Source: Calvatia gigantea | Lineage: Eukaryota > Basidiomycota > Agaricomycetes > Agaricales > Lycoperdaceae | DNA: 64,000 nt | NCBI GenBank assembly: GCA_025093985.1 | Contig: JACAAK010000009.1 | Coordinates: 1,984,001-2,048,000, forward strand | Direction: 5' to 3' | In this document: positions 35,277 to 47,884 of the stretch, piece by piece | Layout of the letters: the number at the start of each line of letters is the position of its first letter | Numbering within the stretch: the first letter of the stretch is position 1 | Position numbers and translations under genes: made by a program | The notes under the pieces: model-generated | Database searches by the model: none | Seen by the model: the letters and a program-made list of their open reading frames with translations, nothing else | Told to the model about the DNA's origin: nothing

Positions 35277-37960
35277 GTTACGCGAGGTCTGGGGCTCTAT
35301 GAAGAAAGAGAGAAGCTGATGAAGTAGTTGGAGTTTGATGGGTTGATCTTGTTCGTCCTTTTTTGCTTAGAGGTTCCCTTAATATATGATAACGCGAAGA
35401 GGTTTCTTCTGGGGGTAGACACAGGCCGGGCGGAGGGTGGAAGCCGCAAACCTAGCTATAACCCGTAGTTTCAGAACGATTATGTGCTGTTGATAATTCC
35501 GATTCCATTGTGTCCTCCACTTGTACGGGATTGATAATACTGACCGAAGCTACAACACACCTCAACGAGGATCGGAAAGTTTCGTGAAGCTCTGGAGATA
35601 GATAACGGGAGGATTCAGGCTCCGTTCAAGATTGTATGGCGGGAGGCAATCAAACATGTTTTCACCATCCTTCCTGAGATATTGAGGCTGTTCAAAATGG
35701 TAGAGGACAGAGAAGGAACTGAGGTCGCGGGTAGAATTACAAAATAAGACAGGTTCCTGAATTCAAATACCAGGATGTATCAATGCTGCGTCACCAGGCT
35801 GTCGACATAACGCAGTGAGAATTGTATCCGAGCTGTGGGGCGGTTGGATACGACAGTCCGAGATATCCGAGTCCAGGGTTACACTCTCAATGTGATCGTC
35901 GCAAAGCCTCGGCGAACCAAATTCTAATTCCCTTCTGCTTTCTGCGATCATCGGGCAAGTTATTTTCCCTGACAGTGGCCATTAAGAAACCGGAGAGTGT
36001 GAAAAAGCCCACAAACGGGTACTTGCTGATGATATCGAACAGAGGCACATATATGAAAGCAGCTAGGAGTCAGCCCTCGAGATCAAGCTTGCGATCAAGC
36101 TTGCACTTTTCCCCCCCCCAGCTACCTCCCCTTTTAGGTCTCCTTTACGTCATGGCTGACGAATTCAATGTTGCCGCCGCTACCAGCGAGCTGCTGCTCA
36201 TAGAATATATATGAATGGCGGTACATTACGACCGCACTTCTAATACTCAGTTACGGCCCTAAGTTTGAATCTTTAAGATCATCATTGACTCTGCTCAGGC
36301 GTTACAAATCGTCCGTGTAACTAACGCTTAAGGCCGAAAGAGGATAACAGGTGCGTTCAACCTTGCTGACAATGTCCTCGAGAGTTTGAGTCAGCGCGTC
36401 AGTCAGAGATTTGTCCGGGGTTTTCGCCACCACCACGTGTGTCTCAAGATTTGCATGGTATGGTTTCATTCTAGGAACACCGAAACCGGGGTTAGTAGGA
36501 TAGACTAAAGGTCATCGCTAGGGTGATTGGAATTTGATGTATATGATGCGCTTCGGGGAAGGTTCGGGGGTCGGTGGTACTAATGGGTTTAGAATGAAGA
36601 TCAACGGAGGCACAGGATTGCGTCGTTGAATTGGGGTGCGGAGACCGATTCGAAAATGTTTAACACTAGTGTCTGTCCGGTTGCAAACTGCTTTGTCAGA
36701 TATACAGCCATTAACTGGTCACTGAGGCGCGACCACTCAGTGAAACACCCGACTTCTATGGGCTTTCCTGGGTTGCGTTTCCGTCTTTCCTCCTCGGACT
36801 TTTTGTAAATATGATCTCAGGTATCTCTAGTTTATGTTCAACTCATTACAAGGACATTATTTACATTGTTTCCTCTGCAATGTTCGAGATCTTGCAAGAG
36901 ACTCCTAGATAAGGCGTCGTTCAGTGGTATTGAGTGTTTTTATCCTGAAAAATCTTGCATACAATTATTTTAAAACATTGTTTTATTTAGTTCCCCATGT
37001 ATTTGTGCACAGAAATGCATTCAAACCATGAAGAAAGTGCCGAAACTTCCTGCTCCTCGAGAGTGATTGACCTGCCCTGCCACATCACAGCGTCCCAAAC
37101 CTGGAGCACCCCTAATAGTTTGTTTACCAGAAAATGCAGGCCATAGTGACCAAAGCCTAAGTAAGGAGCACTCAAGCGGCCAATTAACCAGTCCAAAATA
37201 GCTGAAAACGAGCTGGAAGTGGACGGCGAAGAGCAGGATGTCAGGAATGATCAACATCAGTTGGCTCTCTTTGAGATGCGCGACGTGACGCAGTCTCATT
37301 GAGTGGTTTGTGGTGTGATAAGAAATTCTGCAAGAGATTAGTTGATTTTACCTCTTCCTCTTAGGTATTCACTACCAAATTTGTGTAACACATAGTTTAC
37401 TGGCACTCAAATAGAATATCTAATAATTTTGGGGTGAATCCCTTCAATAAATTATTCCGAAGGGGATCACTAATTTACTGTCTTGTTGACCGGTTAATGA
37501 GTGTATCGGATAAAACATAGACAACTTGTCTCCTACAACGGCTTCCTGTTTTATGTAGAAGTTCCAGTTCCAAAACGAAGGCTAGCTTCCATGCTTGTCG
37601 GACGTATACCCAGTCACGCAGCTACTTCTTGACTACGTCCACAGCGCCTTGGCAGCGGGTTTGCTTGTGGCAAAATTGAAATGCCAAGTTCATCATTATC
37701 ATCATCATTGCCCCCCTTTCGTCCCCAGCGGCGAATATGTGTAATTCAGTTCACTGGGACCAGACTAACCTCCGACCCGCATTGGATGTGGATACCATCG
37801 GTCACTCAATGCAGTGAATTGAATACGATCCAAGATATGCAATGGTACTTAACAACCAGAAAGACCTGTGTTTACCGGAAATAAGCGTCAGGCGCTTGAT
37901 GAGCGTCCAGATGAAACAATTGATCCATCCAAAAAAAAACACAAGTATGTAACTACAGCG
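35277..37960. other. 2.7-kb region without a supported gene
   Basis: No conserved domain or transposon end was recognised. A minus-strand frame at 36987-37299 is hydrophobic (IPDILLFAVHFQLVFSYFGL) and could be a decayed membrane-protein exon, but nothing joins to it convincingly. A 13-bp direct repeat (GATCAAGCTTGC) lies near 36080-36104. Confidence 0.45.
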
Positions 37961-38763
37961 CTAGAAAATTGCGCGCACGAGACCACCACCAATGGCGGCC
38001 CCTAAAAGGATCTGTCAACTTCATGTTCGTGAAGTAAGGAAGCTGTGAAGCGCACCTGCACCAAAGCCAACACCACCGGCGGCCGAATGAGCCATCTGTG
38101 GTACGATTAATGATGTGTCTGGGTTAAGATAATTCACTGTACCGTATTTTTGAGGCCGCCAATCTTTCCCTTCTTCTCTGCTTGCTCTGGAGCTTGCTGC
38201 AATCCAACGGAATTGGTAGCTCCTGCGGCTGGCGGAGGCTGGTCTGTACCATGATAGGCGGCCCTGAATGGCTTGTAGACAGGCTTCTCATTCCCGATGG
38301 CGGCGGACGCTGCAACTTTTTCTACATAGTTGGCTGGGAAGATGCCCTGGCGACCATTAACTCTACCAGTCCACCACTCAGCATTAGTCTCTTCAATGAT
38401 TTCAATGATATCGCCCTTCTCGATTGAAAGGTCTCCTTCGTCCTAGAAACAGCTGTGAGTTCGGGTGAAGATAGGGCGCATTCGCTCTCAATGTACCTGG
38501 CCGCTCCATCCCCAGAGTGCACGTGCTTGGGGTGCTGTGGTTGGTGCGGGTCGTGTAGCAACAGGTGCAAGTACTGGCGTAGGAGTAGGAAAAGAAAGTG
38601 GTGTGGCGTTATTCTGGGCACCCGAACGCGGCAACTTGGAGAGAAATTGGGATGCGTCTGAGTGTGTAATGTATCCTTGTGAAGCCAAAAACTCGACGTT
38701 GTTTTCGACTTGGGAAACAATATGTGCTAGCAAGGCCGCGTTCTCTGGGTTCGCGTGAGTCAT
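37961..38763 (-). CDS. LSB1/PIN3-like SH3-domain protein
   Basis: The start at 38763 (MTHANPENAALLAHIVSQ) leads into the N-terminal helical region typical of Las17-binding Lsb1/Pin3 proteins. A Pro/Thr-rich linker precedes an SH3 domain: ARALWGWSGQ (split by an intron), DEGDLSIEKGDIIEI, NAEWWTGRVNGRQGIFPANYV. The tail has MAHSAAGGVGFGAGAAIGGG and ends AIF, also characteristic of the family. Yeast Lsb1/Lsb2 bind the WASP homologue Las17, restrain actin assembly in endocytosis and affect prion formation. At least three introns; the last splits FGAG/AAIGG. Divergent from pICln by 182 bp. A divergent paralogue lies at 46.4 kb. Confidence 0.9.
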
Positions 38764-38945
38764 GGTGAGGAGTTGGAGAGGTGAGTTGGTATGCAACGTG
38801 GAGTTTTTAAGCTCATCACCATCTGGATGGGATCACAGCGGCCACAGGCGGGGATGACGCCTGAGGGCGCTTGGCAGGAACCCCTAACCCTAGCTCACGG
38901 TCTGATAATCCAAGTTTCACTCCTTCCATTGACTTGAAGCCAAAA
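38764..38945. promoter_or_regulatory. Divergent promoter LSB1-like / pICln with telomere-like box
   Basis: CCCTAACCCTAG at 38882-38893, 53 bp before the pICln ATG, identical to the two boxes at 28.3 kb. Confidence 0.6.
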
Positions 38946-39837
38946 ATGCCTGCGATCCAGATAATAAATGCAGTCCCAGCCTACGCTTCCCCAGAAGAAC
39001 ACCAGTCCATTGTAGCATCTACACCTGATTCTTTCAGCAATATCCCCCCTGTGCTCAGACATAAGGAGGAAAACGTCACTGTTGTCGTCGATCCCCCACT
39101 TCCACCAGAGTTCTCAGGAGATGAATTAAAAGGAACACTTTATGTTTTGACGAGGTGAGATTGATTTCATTTCTTCCATTTGACATTCGACTTAATTTTC
39201 TGGTATAGCGTGCTTGTATTTATGTCTGCGTCAGGACGGGGGTTCCAAGTCGAGTATCCTTCAATCACACTTCACGCGGTGTCTCGCGCAGAATCTGGGC
39301 CCTACATATACTGCCAACTTGATGAATCAAGTGCGGGACGAACTACGGAGGACGAGGACACCAATATGAGCGAGCTCAGTATAATCCCAGCAGATCCTAG
39401 ATCCTGCAAGTTCATTTATATTCTCGTTGTGATCTCATCTGACAATCTCTTGTCTAGTGGACACAATCTTCGAAGCTCTATCGTCTTGTGCATCATTACA
39501 TCCTGACAAGGAAGGCGAAGAAGATGAACTCTCAGATGCATTCATCGACCCAACAACTACAAACTTCGAGATCTTCAACGGAGATGAGAACGAGGAACTT
39601 AGCGAAGTTGGGAGGGTACGCAGCAATTTCACCAATGATAACCGCTATGTCCCGTACTAGACCAATCCTCTTTTGATCTTTCTACCCCCAAACCAACAGG
39701 CCGCCCTTGCACATCTAGAATCTGTGACATATAATCCTTTTGAAGATGCCGAAACCCAAGAGACATCTCCCAACGCTCCGGTCAAGGAGGATTTAAATGG
39801 GAAAAGCGATGGCACGGAACACAGAGCGGAATCTTGA
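38946..39837 (+). CDS. pICln / Lot5-like methylosome subunit
   Basis: pICln chaperones Sm proteins for snRNP assembly and recruits them to the PRMT5 methylosome. It is a PH-like beta-rich protein with an acidic tail. The start MPAIQIINAVPAY is followed by GTLYVLT, then across intron 1 SVLVFMSASGRGFQVEYPSI (one residue is shared by the splice), TLHAVSRAES, PYIYCQLDE and an acidic region; the end contains ALAHLESVTYNPFEDAE. The second intron (39406-39457) has a GC-AG boundary (GCAAGT donor): only this gives SLDTIFEALSSCASLHPD in frame. Length is about 220 residues. Head-to-head with the LSB1-like gene, tail-to-tail with NUP159 (104 bp). Confidence 0.9.
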
Positions 39838-39941
39838 TCATCTTTCGGCATTTCTATCAGAAAACTATACAAGCGTTTCATTGGTGATGACAAAGTAAAA
39901 AAGAACTACTACGACATAAGATAGACGTAAATGCATTAAAA

Positions 39942-42900
39942 TCATGAAGGCCGCTTCATGAATGCTTCGAATCCTCCACCCGGTAATGAACTTGAACTCC
40001 CAGTTTTACTGATCGGAATGAACGTCGAGGGCGTTGGGGTAGGCGGCGTGATGGGGATTATGGGTTTAACCTCTGCTGGAAGCTTGGTTAAGGGAGGGTT
40101 GGTGAAGGTGGGAAGTGGGCCCCAAAAATCAGCAGTAGGCGCTGGCGGCGACTGCATCGTGCCACCGAGTGTCTTCTTTAGTGGAACTGAGCCGTGTTTC
40201 TTAGGGTGCGAGCTCGCCCCACGCCTCGAAGAGGGCAAGGGTGTGCCGGGGTTGAAATTATCTTCTGGAAGATCGAGAATTAGGTCTGGGATCGGGATTT
40301 CTGTCTGGCCTTCTGGTGCAGAAAACAAAGACCCAGGAACAGGACCGAAGATACCTGAACTTGCTAAAGGCTTTTGGGGAGTTTCGAATTCCAGGGGAGG
40401 TTGCGGTGCTGAGGCTGCTTTCTCATTTAATATCGGTTCCTTGCGGACCTTCAGAAGGGCTTTTTTCAACTTGTGTGCAGACCTCTCTGCGTTCAGTGCA
40501 GCAGCAGTCGTCACAGCGACATGAGGAGTGACCGCTCTACTCCGTCTTTGTGGGTCGGGAAGACGGACATCTCGAGACGGTGAAGGGGTGCCTGTAGGTG
40601 ACACCTTGAGCCTCGTGACACGTTCAGCCAATTGCGCCACCTCATCCGTTTGTTGTTGGATCGCAATGTCAATATTGCGATATGTCCTGTTCACGATGTC
40701 GAGGGTGGGAGCCCTGGCCAAGGCTTGTGAGTCTCAGGAAAGGAACCTCAAGGGAGCGCACTAACCTAATCGACGGTCTACCTGAGGCTGCCTGAGATAG
40801 CTTCTTCTTTGACTCCTGGAGATGGGACTCCAGTTTCTGGACACGGTCTCGTATAGTCTGATGAGTCAAAATGAGAGGCGTTCTCAGAGTATACACATTC
40901 GGACATACCCTGATGCTACGACGAAGTTGTTGCTGGGCCTCGACATGCTCGGGGCCCAACGAACGATTGCTCAACATCTTGGCAAATTCCTTATCTGTCT
41001 TCGCCTTGTCGAAGCGAGCAATCTCTTCCCGCCTAGTGTTTGCTATAAGAAGGGTTAACATTCAAAGTAGCAAAAAGAACCAATGAACAACGTGCCTTTC
41101 AACATGTTGCTGTTCAACTCGCGTACTGTTTGTTTGAACGCCTCTCGTGTTTCCTTCAACTCTATGAGGTCTTTCTCGAATTGTGACAGGGTTTGCCCGA
41201 AAGTTATCGCATCACAGATGTTCCACTTATCCGGAACGCCCAGGTCCACTTTCAAGCGTGACCCTCCCACAGATTCATTCAGCTCCTTACGTTTCTGAGC
41301 CGCTCGTGCACCAAGTTCGCTCAGCTGAAGAAAAGAAGGTAAGAGGTCAGTTATCCACCACATTCTGGTGTTATGGTTGACTCACATTCTTTAATTCCTC
41401 TTCCATCAGTTTAACCACCACGTAACATTCCCTCTGCAGACCCTCCTCTACCCCAGCAGGGAGTTGAGATGCTGGAGGGGCCCCGGCTGGCTTCAAGGGT
41501 GGTGTCTGGGGAGGCGGCTGAGGCGTGCCCGCAGGCGCTTGATCAGCCTGCGGGCCGAAGGGGCTTGGTGGGGTCTTTGTGACGAACAAACCGGGACTTG
41601 GCTGTTGAGCCTCAGTTGTCGGCTTAGGAATAGTCGAAGTCGGAATGGGTGTAACAAAGCTGCCTTGAGGAGGGCTGGTTGGTTTGGGGGTGAGTAAGAA
41701 TGGCGGCAACGAAAATGGTGACCCTGTAGGTGTGGCTGGAGCGGTTTTTGGCACTTGGCGGATCCCGACATCTGCTTCAGAGCGGTCGGCAGGGAGGTTT
41801 CCGGATACCGGGGTCGTTGCAGGGCGGGGAGGCACCTCAGCCTGAGGAGCAGGTTCAGAAAGTTTTGGGAAAACAGAAACTAATTGGGGACTCGGAATTG
41901 GGGAGCCTGTTGACGACAGAGGGGACTGCATGCGATCAGGTTCGGGTTTTGGTGCTAGGGGAATGATCGAAGTAGTTTTCGCGGTCCTCAGCCCCTCGAA
42001 CGATGATAAGAGAGGTGTATGGGGTCGCTTAGAAGTTGTACTGTCATCCTCCTGCTTGATAGATTCCTCCTTGGCTGAAGGAAGCCCACTTGGGGAATTC
42101 GCTGTTCTGGCGAGTCTGAAGGTCTTGTCCTCTTTGACCTGACCTTCCTCTTCTTCATCTTCCCCTGATACAGGCGCAGCTGCCAGAGGTGAACTGCGGA
42201 CCGGACGAGTACTGGGTCGTCCAAGCCCGATTCCGAACGGCGAGGGGGAAGGGGAGGAAGTGGCGGAAGGGGTGGAGAACGGCGTTGGGGAAGGACTTTT
42301 CGAAGGTACCCTGACCTCATTCGACGGAGAACCTGGGGGAGTAGTGCTTTCCTCCTTAGAACTCGACACCGAAGATTTCAAAGCCTCAGCTGGAGGTGAT
42401 GGAGTGACTTGAACTGACGGAACCTCCGGTTGGGGTGTTGGTGATGGTGACCCATCATCGGAAGCCTTTTCTTTGTCTTCATCAGGCTGACTTTCCTCGT
42501 CGGAGGCTTCATCCTCTGTTGATGGTTCACTCGAAAAATCCGAAGATAAGAAAGAGCGCGTATCGTCGCCATTGTCATCTTCCTCCTTTTCACCCTCCTC
42601 ATGCGATTCATCAGCACCGACGTCGACAAACGACCCCACTGATGAAGTAGATAGAGAACTAAGAGAGGACCCCTGCTGTTGCTCGTTGGCCTTTCCTTTC
42701 GGCGTGGTACTTTCTACATAGTCGTCCTTTGCAACGTCAGAAGTAGGCGTCCTGGGTGTACCTGGAATACTGGTGGCAGAAGGGGTGTTCTGCGTTGACG
42801 ACAAGGGAGAAAAGACGGACACGGGTTTGGAAGGTGTAGATGGTACCTTCGCATCATCTTCTTTTGAGGCTGCGGGCTCCGATGTAACTTTCCCAGACTC

Positions 42901-45900
42901 TCCTTCGTCCTTGTCTTCACCCTTCAATAACTGAGAGAATGAAGATTTCTGTCCCGCAAAAGCAGAGAATGCTGACGTCCCCCCGCTGAACGCACCAAAT
43001 CCACCAGCGGCGGGAGCTTTTGTTGGAGTCGTCGCTGGGGTTGTCGTTGGAGTCGTAGATCCCAAGGTGGCCTTTGAAACTGCACCCAGTTGTGAAGTTG
43101 CACCAAATATCGGGGCAACCGTGGATGTGCCCCTTGCAGGTCCGAGTTGCGAAGGAGAGCCGAAAGTCGGGGCAGTTGTGGTTGAAGACAGAGGCTTAAA
43201 GTTGGACGTTTGACCAATATTACCAAATGCAGTGACAGGAGGGGCCTTGGCTTCAGGCTTCTTGAAGAACGGCGACGATTGCGGTACCGCCCCCAGTGCA
43301 CCAAAACCGGTAGGTCTCTGAAGAAAAGAAGATGAAGGGGCACTGATATTAGAACCCAGTGTCGATCTCTTGCTGCCCAATGCTGGACTACTTCCAGCAG
43401 GTTCTGGTGATGATGGAGGAGACACCATACTGGTGGAGGGTTTGATGGGACTCCCTTGGGGAGTGGTGGTGGCCGCTTCTCTGTCCCTCAACTCGAAACC
43501 GGATGTTGAACTGGTGAACGCCGTTCGCGCGTTGGCGAGCCCAGGAGATCCAGCTGCGAACGGACTTGAACTACCCGAAGCGAATGGCGATCCCGTTGCT
43601 TCTGTCTTTGGGCCGAATGGCGAGGCATTGTTGCTTGCCACCTGTTGAGCTTGCTTAACCCCGGAACCGAACGCGGTTGCTCCACCCGACGCAAATGCGG
43701 AAAAACCACCGGTGCTCGGTGTCGTCGACTCACTAGCCTGTAACGCGGAACCAAACGAGGATGGGGAAGAAGATGCAAATGCAGCAAAACCACCGGCATT
43801 TGTGGCCCCGGATGTTGCTGCAGGGCCTTTCCCAAAACCAGTTTGACCAAAACCAGGCTGACCAAAGCTAGTTTGTCCGAATGCCGGCTTTCCAAATGCC
43901 GTTTGCCCGAAAGCGGAATGCGACGATGTTTGGGGAGGAGAGGAAAATGCTGAGACGGTAGACTTCTCCTGCACCGAAGAGTCCACGGGACCTGTCGACC
44001 CGAAGCTACTCAAGGTGCCAAACCCTTGAGCAGGTTTGATAATCCCACCAAGGGCCGATGAAGCAGGGGCTTGGCTTGTCGGCGCAGTGCCGAATGAACC
44101 AAAAATACCAGCTCTGGCCTTGTTACCGGCACTGTCGCTGCTGCCCCCACCCAAAGATAAACCACCAAAAGACGGAGTTGTACCATCTGACATTGAAGCT
44201 TCTCTCGTCATTTCCTCAGACGGAGGAGCGAACTGGTTTGGTGGGGAAGTGGAAGGTGAGCTCACACCAAAACTCGAGGTGCCGAACACATTCGTCGTAT
44301 TGCGTTGTGAGGCAATACCACCAAAAGCGCCCCCAAATGTGGTGCCAGAACCGGCCGGCCCAAACGACGAAGACGCAGGGTGGGACGATCCGAATGTTGA
44401 TGGTTGGCCGAAGGTAGATGAGCCTGAAGAAAGCGAGCCGAATACAGAGGGCTTGCCGAAAGTAGGTGAAGATGTCTGTCCAAACACCGAAGTCGACTGA
44501 GACGTTGCCCCAAATACGGAGCTCTGTTGCCCTACATTGGACCCGAAAGTGCCAGCGGAAGGGGTGGATAGCGATTGATTAACGCTCGAGAGGGATGTAA
44601 GAACATTGGCGGCCTCTTTGTCATCCATAGCAGAATCCGGTGCTACATCGCTCGTTGTCGGGAGGGCTAGCTGTGTCCCAGCATTACCAACTGTGGATGA
44701 AGATATCTGAAGGTATGGCTTGGAATGTTCCAAGGACCAAGCCTGGAGCGATCCGTCGTTAAGGTAGGCATAGATGATTGGCGTCAAAGTGCTCGTATCT
44801 GTCAAGTCAGTTGCCAAGGACATCAGAGTAGTCTCCTCCGTCTGTTTGTCCAGAGGTAAAGATACAGGATTTTCTTGTGACTGCTGATGCCATTGTCCGC
44901 CATGACCACCAAGGATTTCCAGGTCCACAGATGCTTGATCACCAACTACAACTAGTGATTTGGAGGATTCAGTAATCGAATCCTCATCCCAGTGAGGTAA
45001 AATGACAGTATGTGGTTCCTGCGGGCGATCAGTCATAGTGAATGGGTAAAGCGTCTCAAAAACGGCCAGGGTATTCGACTTGATGTCCAAGGAAATGATT
45101 TGTTGGATGGGTTCACCCCCGTTTTCAATTTGTGGTGCATACGACAACCTGAATGTATGGCCCGGACTCAGCCAGTTTAAACCAACTAGCCGTCCCTCAG
45201 CAGTAGCAGGAATATGCTTGTTGGGTGTCGATTTGTTATTGAGGGCAAATGTCAAAATATCCCCACTTTGTAAACCAATGGCAAGGTGTTTGCCTTTGGG
45301 AGACCAAGACACTTCACGGCCAATCAGCTATCACATCCTAGACTTGATTCATGGTGTACTCACCTGCTACAGGACCAGCATTTGGCTCTGCCGTCGACCA
45401 ACCGCCCAATGACTCCAACATAGCGTTCATTAGATGGACCACCCCGTTGCTCCGCACCACAGCAATTATGTCAACTAAGTCAGATTCTGTTCCTGGATTG
45501 GGAGAAATTTGATGCAAAATTCCAGGTTGTTCACTGTACGTGCGCAGGGGCTTGACAGGATCTGAACCAGACGAAAACAATGTCACAGTGTCGTAGACAT
45601 AAATTGTGCCGCTGTCGGTTCCCACCATCAGACGTGTATCACGGCGAGAAAATGCGACGATCGTAGGAATGCCAGCATCGAGGCTGAGATCTCTTTGAGG
45701 GAAAAAGTACCCTTCGTCGTCCTCGCTCGCCTTCTGGAATGAGTCACGTAGCTCTTTGAGGGGCGAGAGTATGATATCTACAGGTGCGTAAGCAAGGAGC
45801 CCTTCTGTTTCAAGAACGTCAGGCTCACCTTGAGCATCACCAATTTTCCTGATAGCGGCAAACCATCCTTTCGTATTCGCCACAGCCAACGGGTGATATG

Positions 45901-46128
45901 TTTTTAGGCGATCAAGTGTAAACGGTTCAGAAAGATAAACGCGCGTCTTTTTGTTGACTAGACGAAATGTGGGGTACTACGTAGCACAATTTGTTAATGG
46001 AAGGCGCGTAGCATCCGTTTCACACTTACATTGAAACCTTCTGAGGGACATGACCTGCGGTTGGGATCTATGCTGACAGGAGATTGCGGAGGGCGAGTGA
46101 GAGGTGTGAACTCTTCCGCCACTGGCAT
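39942..46128 (-). CDS. NUP159: Nuclear pore FG-nucleoporin NUP159/NUP214
   Basis: Cytoplasmic-side nucleoporin that docks the DEAD-box helicase Dbp5 and Gle1 for mRNA export. Order: N-terminal beta-propeller (46128 to about 44600; e.g. LMVGTDSGTIYVYDTVTLF, MSWSPKGKHLAIGLQSGDIL), then a long FG region (about 44560-43300) dense in SxFG and FGxxxFG repeats such as FGQTAFGKPAFGQTSFGQPG, then an acidic Ser/Pro region, and C-terminal coiled coils (41360-40670). The largest exon encodes about 1,300 residues. Start: MPVAEEFTPLTRPP at 46128, with intron 1 joining GFN to YPTFRLVNKKTRVYLSEPF. Total about 1,850 residues. The last exon (40721-39942) ends in a Pro-rich tail of unknown role. Confidence 0.93.
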
Positions 46129-46368
46129 TGAATCACCAGAGGAACTGAAATACATGAAGAAGGAAGGAAGTGGTCACCACGACCAACGCAATGGCCGCCG
46201 TTTCACAAAGTATTCCTGCCATTGAGGGCAGCAACCGCACATTGTGCGCGTGACTTTGCATCACGTGGTTCATCCCTGACCAACCCCTTGACCAACACTC
46301 TAAGATCTGAAGTTCTGAACCTGACAACTACCCTAATCTGAGTGATCAAAACACCAACCATTATCACC
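46129..46368. promoter_or_regulatory. Divergent promoter NUP159 / LSB1-like paralogue
   Basis: 240 bp between start codons. One single CCCTAA lies at about 46331, but not the full 12-mer seen in two other promoters. Confidence 0.4.
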
Positions 46369-47215
46369 ATGACCATTCCTAACCCTGAAGTTCTCCTGAC
46401 ATATATAGCTTCCCAAACTAGGGGGAACTTGGAATTTCTTGTTTCCCAAGGGCAACTCCCCGAGACTGATTGTCGATCACTTCTTGATAAACTCAAATCA
46501 ATCGAGGATAATTCGCGGATTACCCAACAAACACAGGATGTTGCGATCGCATCCACTCCGACCTCACCTCCAACTCTGAACTCTCCTGCGCCCCGTGCGG
46601 AATCGTCGAGCTCCGTTACTCCTGAGATTTCCGCTCCAAAGCCAAGGCCGACAAGTCTTCAAGTGCTCTTTCGTGTCCGAGCCCTCTGGAACTACAATGA
46701 GCATAATCAGGTGAGATCTTGCCATTGTATATGGCAGGACCGAGGTCGAAGTCCGTTATAGGAGCCGAGAGATCTATCATTCTCTGCGGGTGACATGATT
46801 GACGTCCTTAGAGAAACCAATGCAGACTGGTGGGAGGGCCGATGCAACGGGAAAACCGGTCTTTTCCCTTCCAACTATGTGGAGAAGGTCAAACCAATTA
46901 GTTTCCCGTCGCCATCTCAAACAGGAGAGAACCCCACCTCCTATTCCTTGTCGACAAATTACCAATATCCCTACTACCCTCCACTCAGCGTTAACCCATA
47001 CATATCAGGTCCTGCGACATACCCAAATTCCGCTCCTGAGACCCCCGCAGTGAGTGAAGGAGAGAAGTCCCATAAACCGAAGAAAGATTTGCTCCCCGGG
47101 AATGTGAGTGATCCTGTACGTCATCCTGACCATTCCAACCTCTGCATGATCTTGAGCCCTTTGCCAGCCGACCCATCACACTGCAGGCGGTGTAGGTTTT
47201 GGTGCTAATTAGTTA
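46369..47215 (+). CDS. Second LSB1/PIN3-like SH3-domain protein, C-terminus shortened
   Basis: Paralogue of the gene at 37961-38763. MTIPNPEVLLTYIASQTRGN is the family N-terminus, followed by a Ser/Pro linker and an SH3 domain (FRVRALWNYNEHNQ, intron 46710-46761, EPRDLSFSAGDMIDV, NADWWEGRCNGKTGLFPSNY). A Tyr/Pro-rich segment follows. The usual glycine-rich tail is only a remnant: GGVGFGA is encoded at about 47187-47207 but the frame does not join cleanly to the KKDLLPGN exon (candidate donor GTGAGT at 47103), and a stop comes at once. The AAIGGG part is gone. A Tc1 element begins about 130 bp downstream. It may be functional through its SH3 domain, or be decaying. Confidence 0.75.
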
Positions 47216-47346
47216 CATTGTATAAAAATGACCTCCAGCAACCTGAAAGTCTGTTCCAGTCTGTGGTTGGAAATAGCCTTGTCTTCCCTAATTTCTGAGG
47301 TGCTAATTCATCATACTTTGGCCCTTGTTTAGCTGCAACAACCCAT
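47216..47346. other. Host DNA between LSB1-like paralogue and transposon nest
   Basis: Short spacer ending in the TA dinucleotide next to the Tc1 terminus. Probably contains the 3' UTR of the SH3 gene; no coding signal. Confidence 0.5.
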
Positions 47347-47884
47347 ACAGTAAGGGACAAAACCCTTCCAATGATTTTGACTTTTTCATGAAATCTCAAA
47401 TAACTCAGCAACCAGTAAAGGTATCCACTTCAGAATTTAAATGTAGGTAGTCTTGTATCTTATCTACAAATAGGTATAAACAGCATTGTGTAATATTAAG
47501 TTCCTGTGGTGATATGAATTAATCAACATTATGAGTCCATTGGAAGGGTTTTGTCCCTCTGTCTGAAACTACACAAAATCAGTTCTCTAGTACTTTGTAT
47601 AGCCCCCTTTGGCCTGTAAAACAGCCTGAACCCTCCTAGGCATACTCTCTATCAAATTCTGACACACTGATGCAGGAATTTTGCCCCATTCTATATCCAC
47701 CCTTTCTCTGAGTTCAGTTATGCTGGAAGGGTAGTTTTCATACTCTTCTAGCCTGTTTTTGACATAAGTCCAGAGCTGTTCAATGGGATTAAGGTCTGGG
47801 GACTGTGGTGGCCACTCCATAACCTTTAAACCATTGTTTTCAAGCCACATTTTTGCTTTTTTGCTTGTGTGTTTGGGGTTATTG
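47347..47884 (-). mobile_element. Tc1/mariner element, 3' part
   Basis: The terminal sequence CAGTAAGGGACAAAACCC starts right after a TA dinucleotide, as for Tc1/mariner insertions. An inverted, near-identical copy of the same motif is internal at about 47537-47563. The minus-strand frame 47587-47850 encodes the end of a DDE transposase, with WPPQSPDLNPIEQLW holding the last catalytic Glu. The other half of the gene lies at 57390-57672, beyond an inserted Gypsy element. Confidence 0.9.

Noticed and set aside
41371..45312. Plus-strand open frames opposite NUP159 (e.g. 44036-44500)
   Set aside because: They are shadows of the low-complexity FG and Ser/Pro coding of NUP159.
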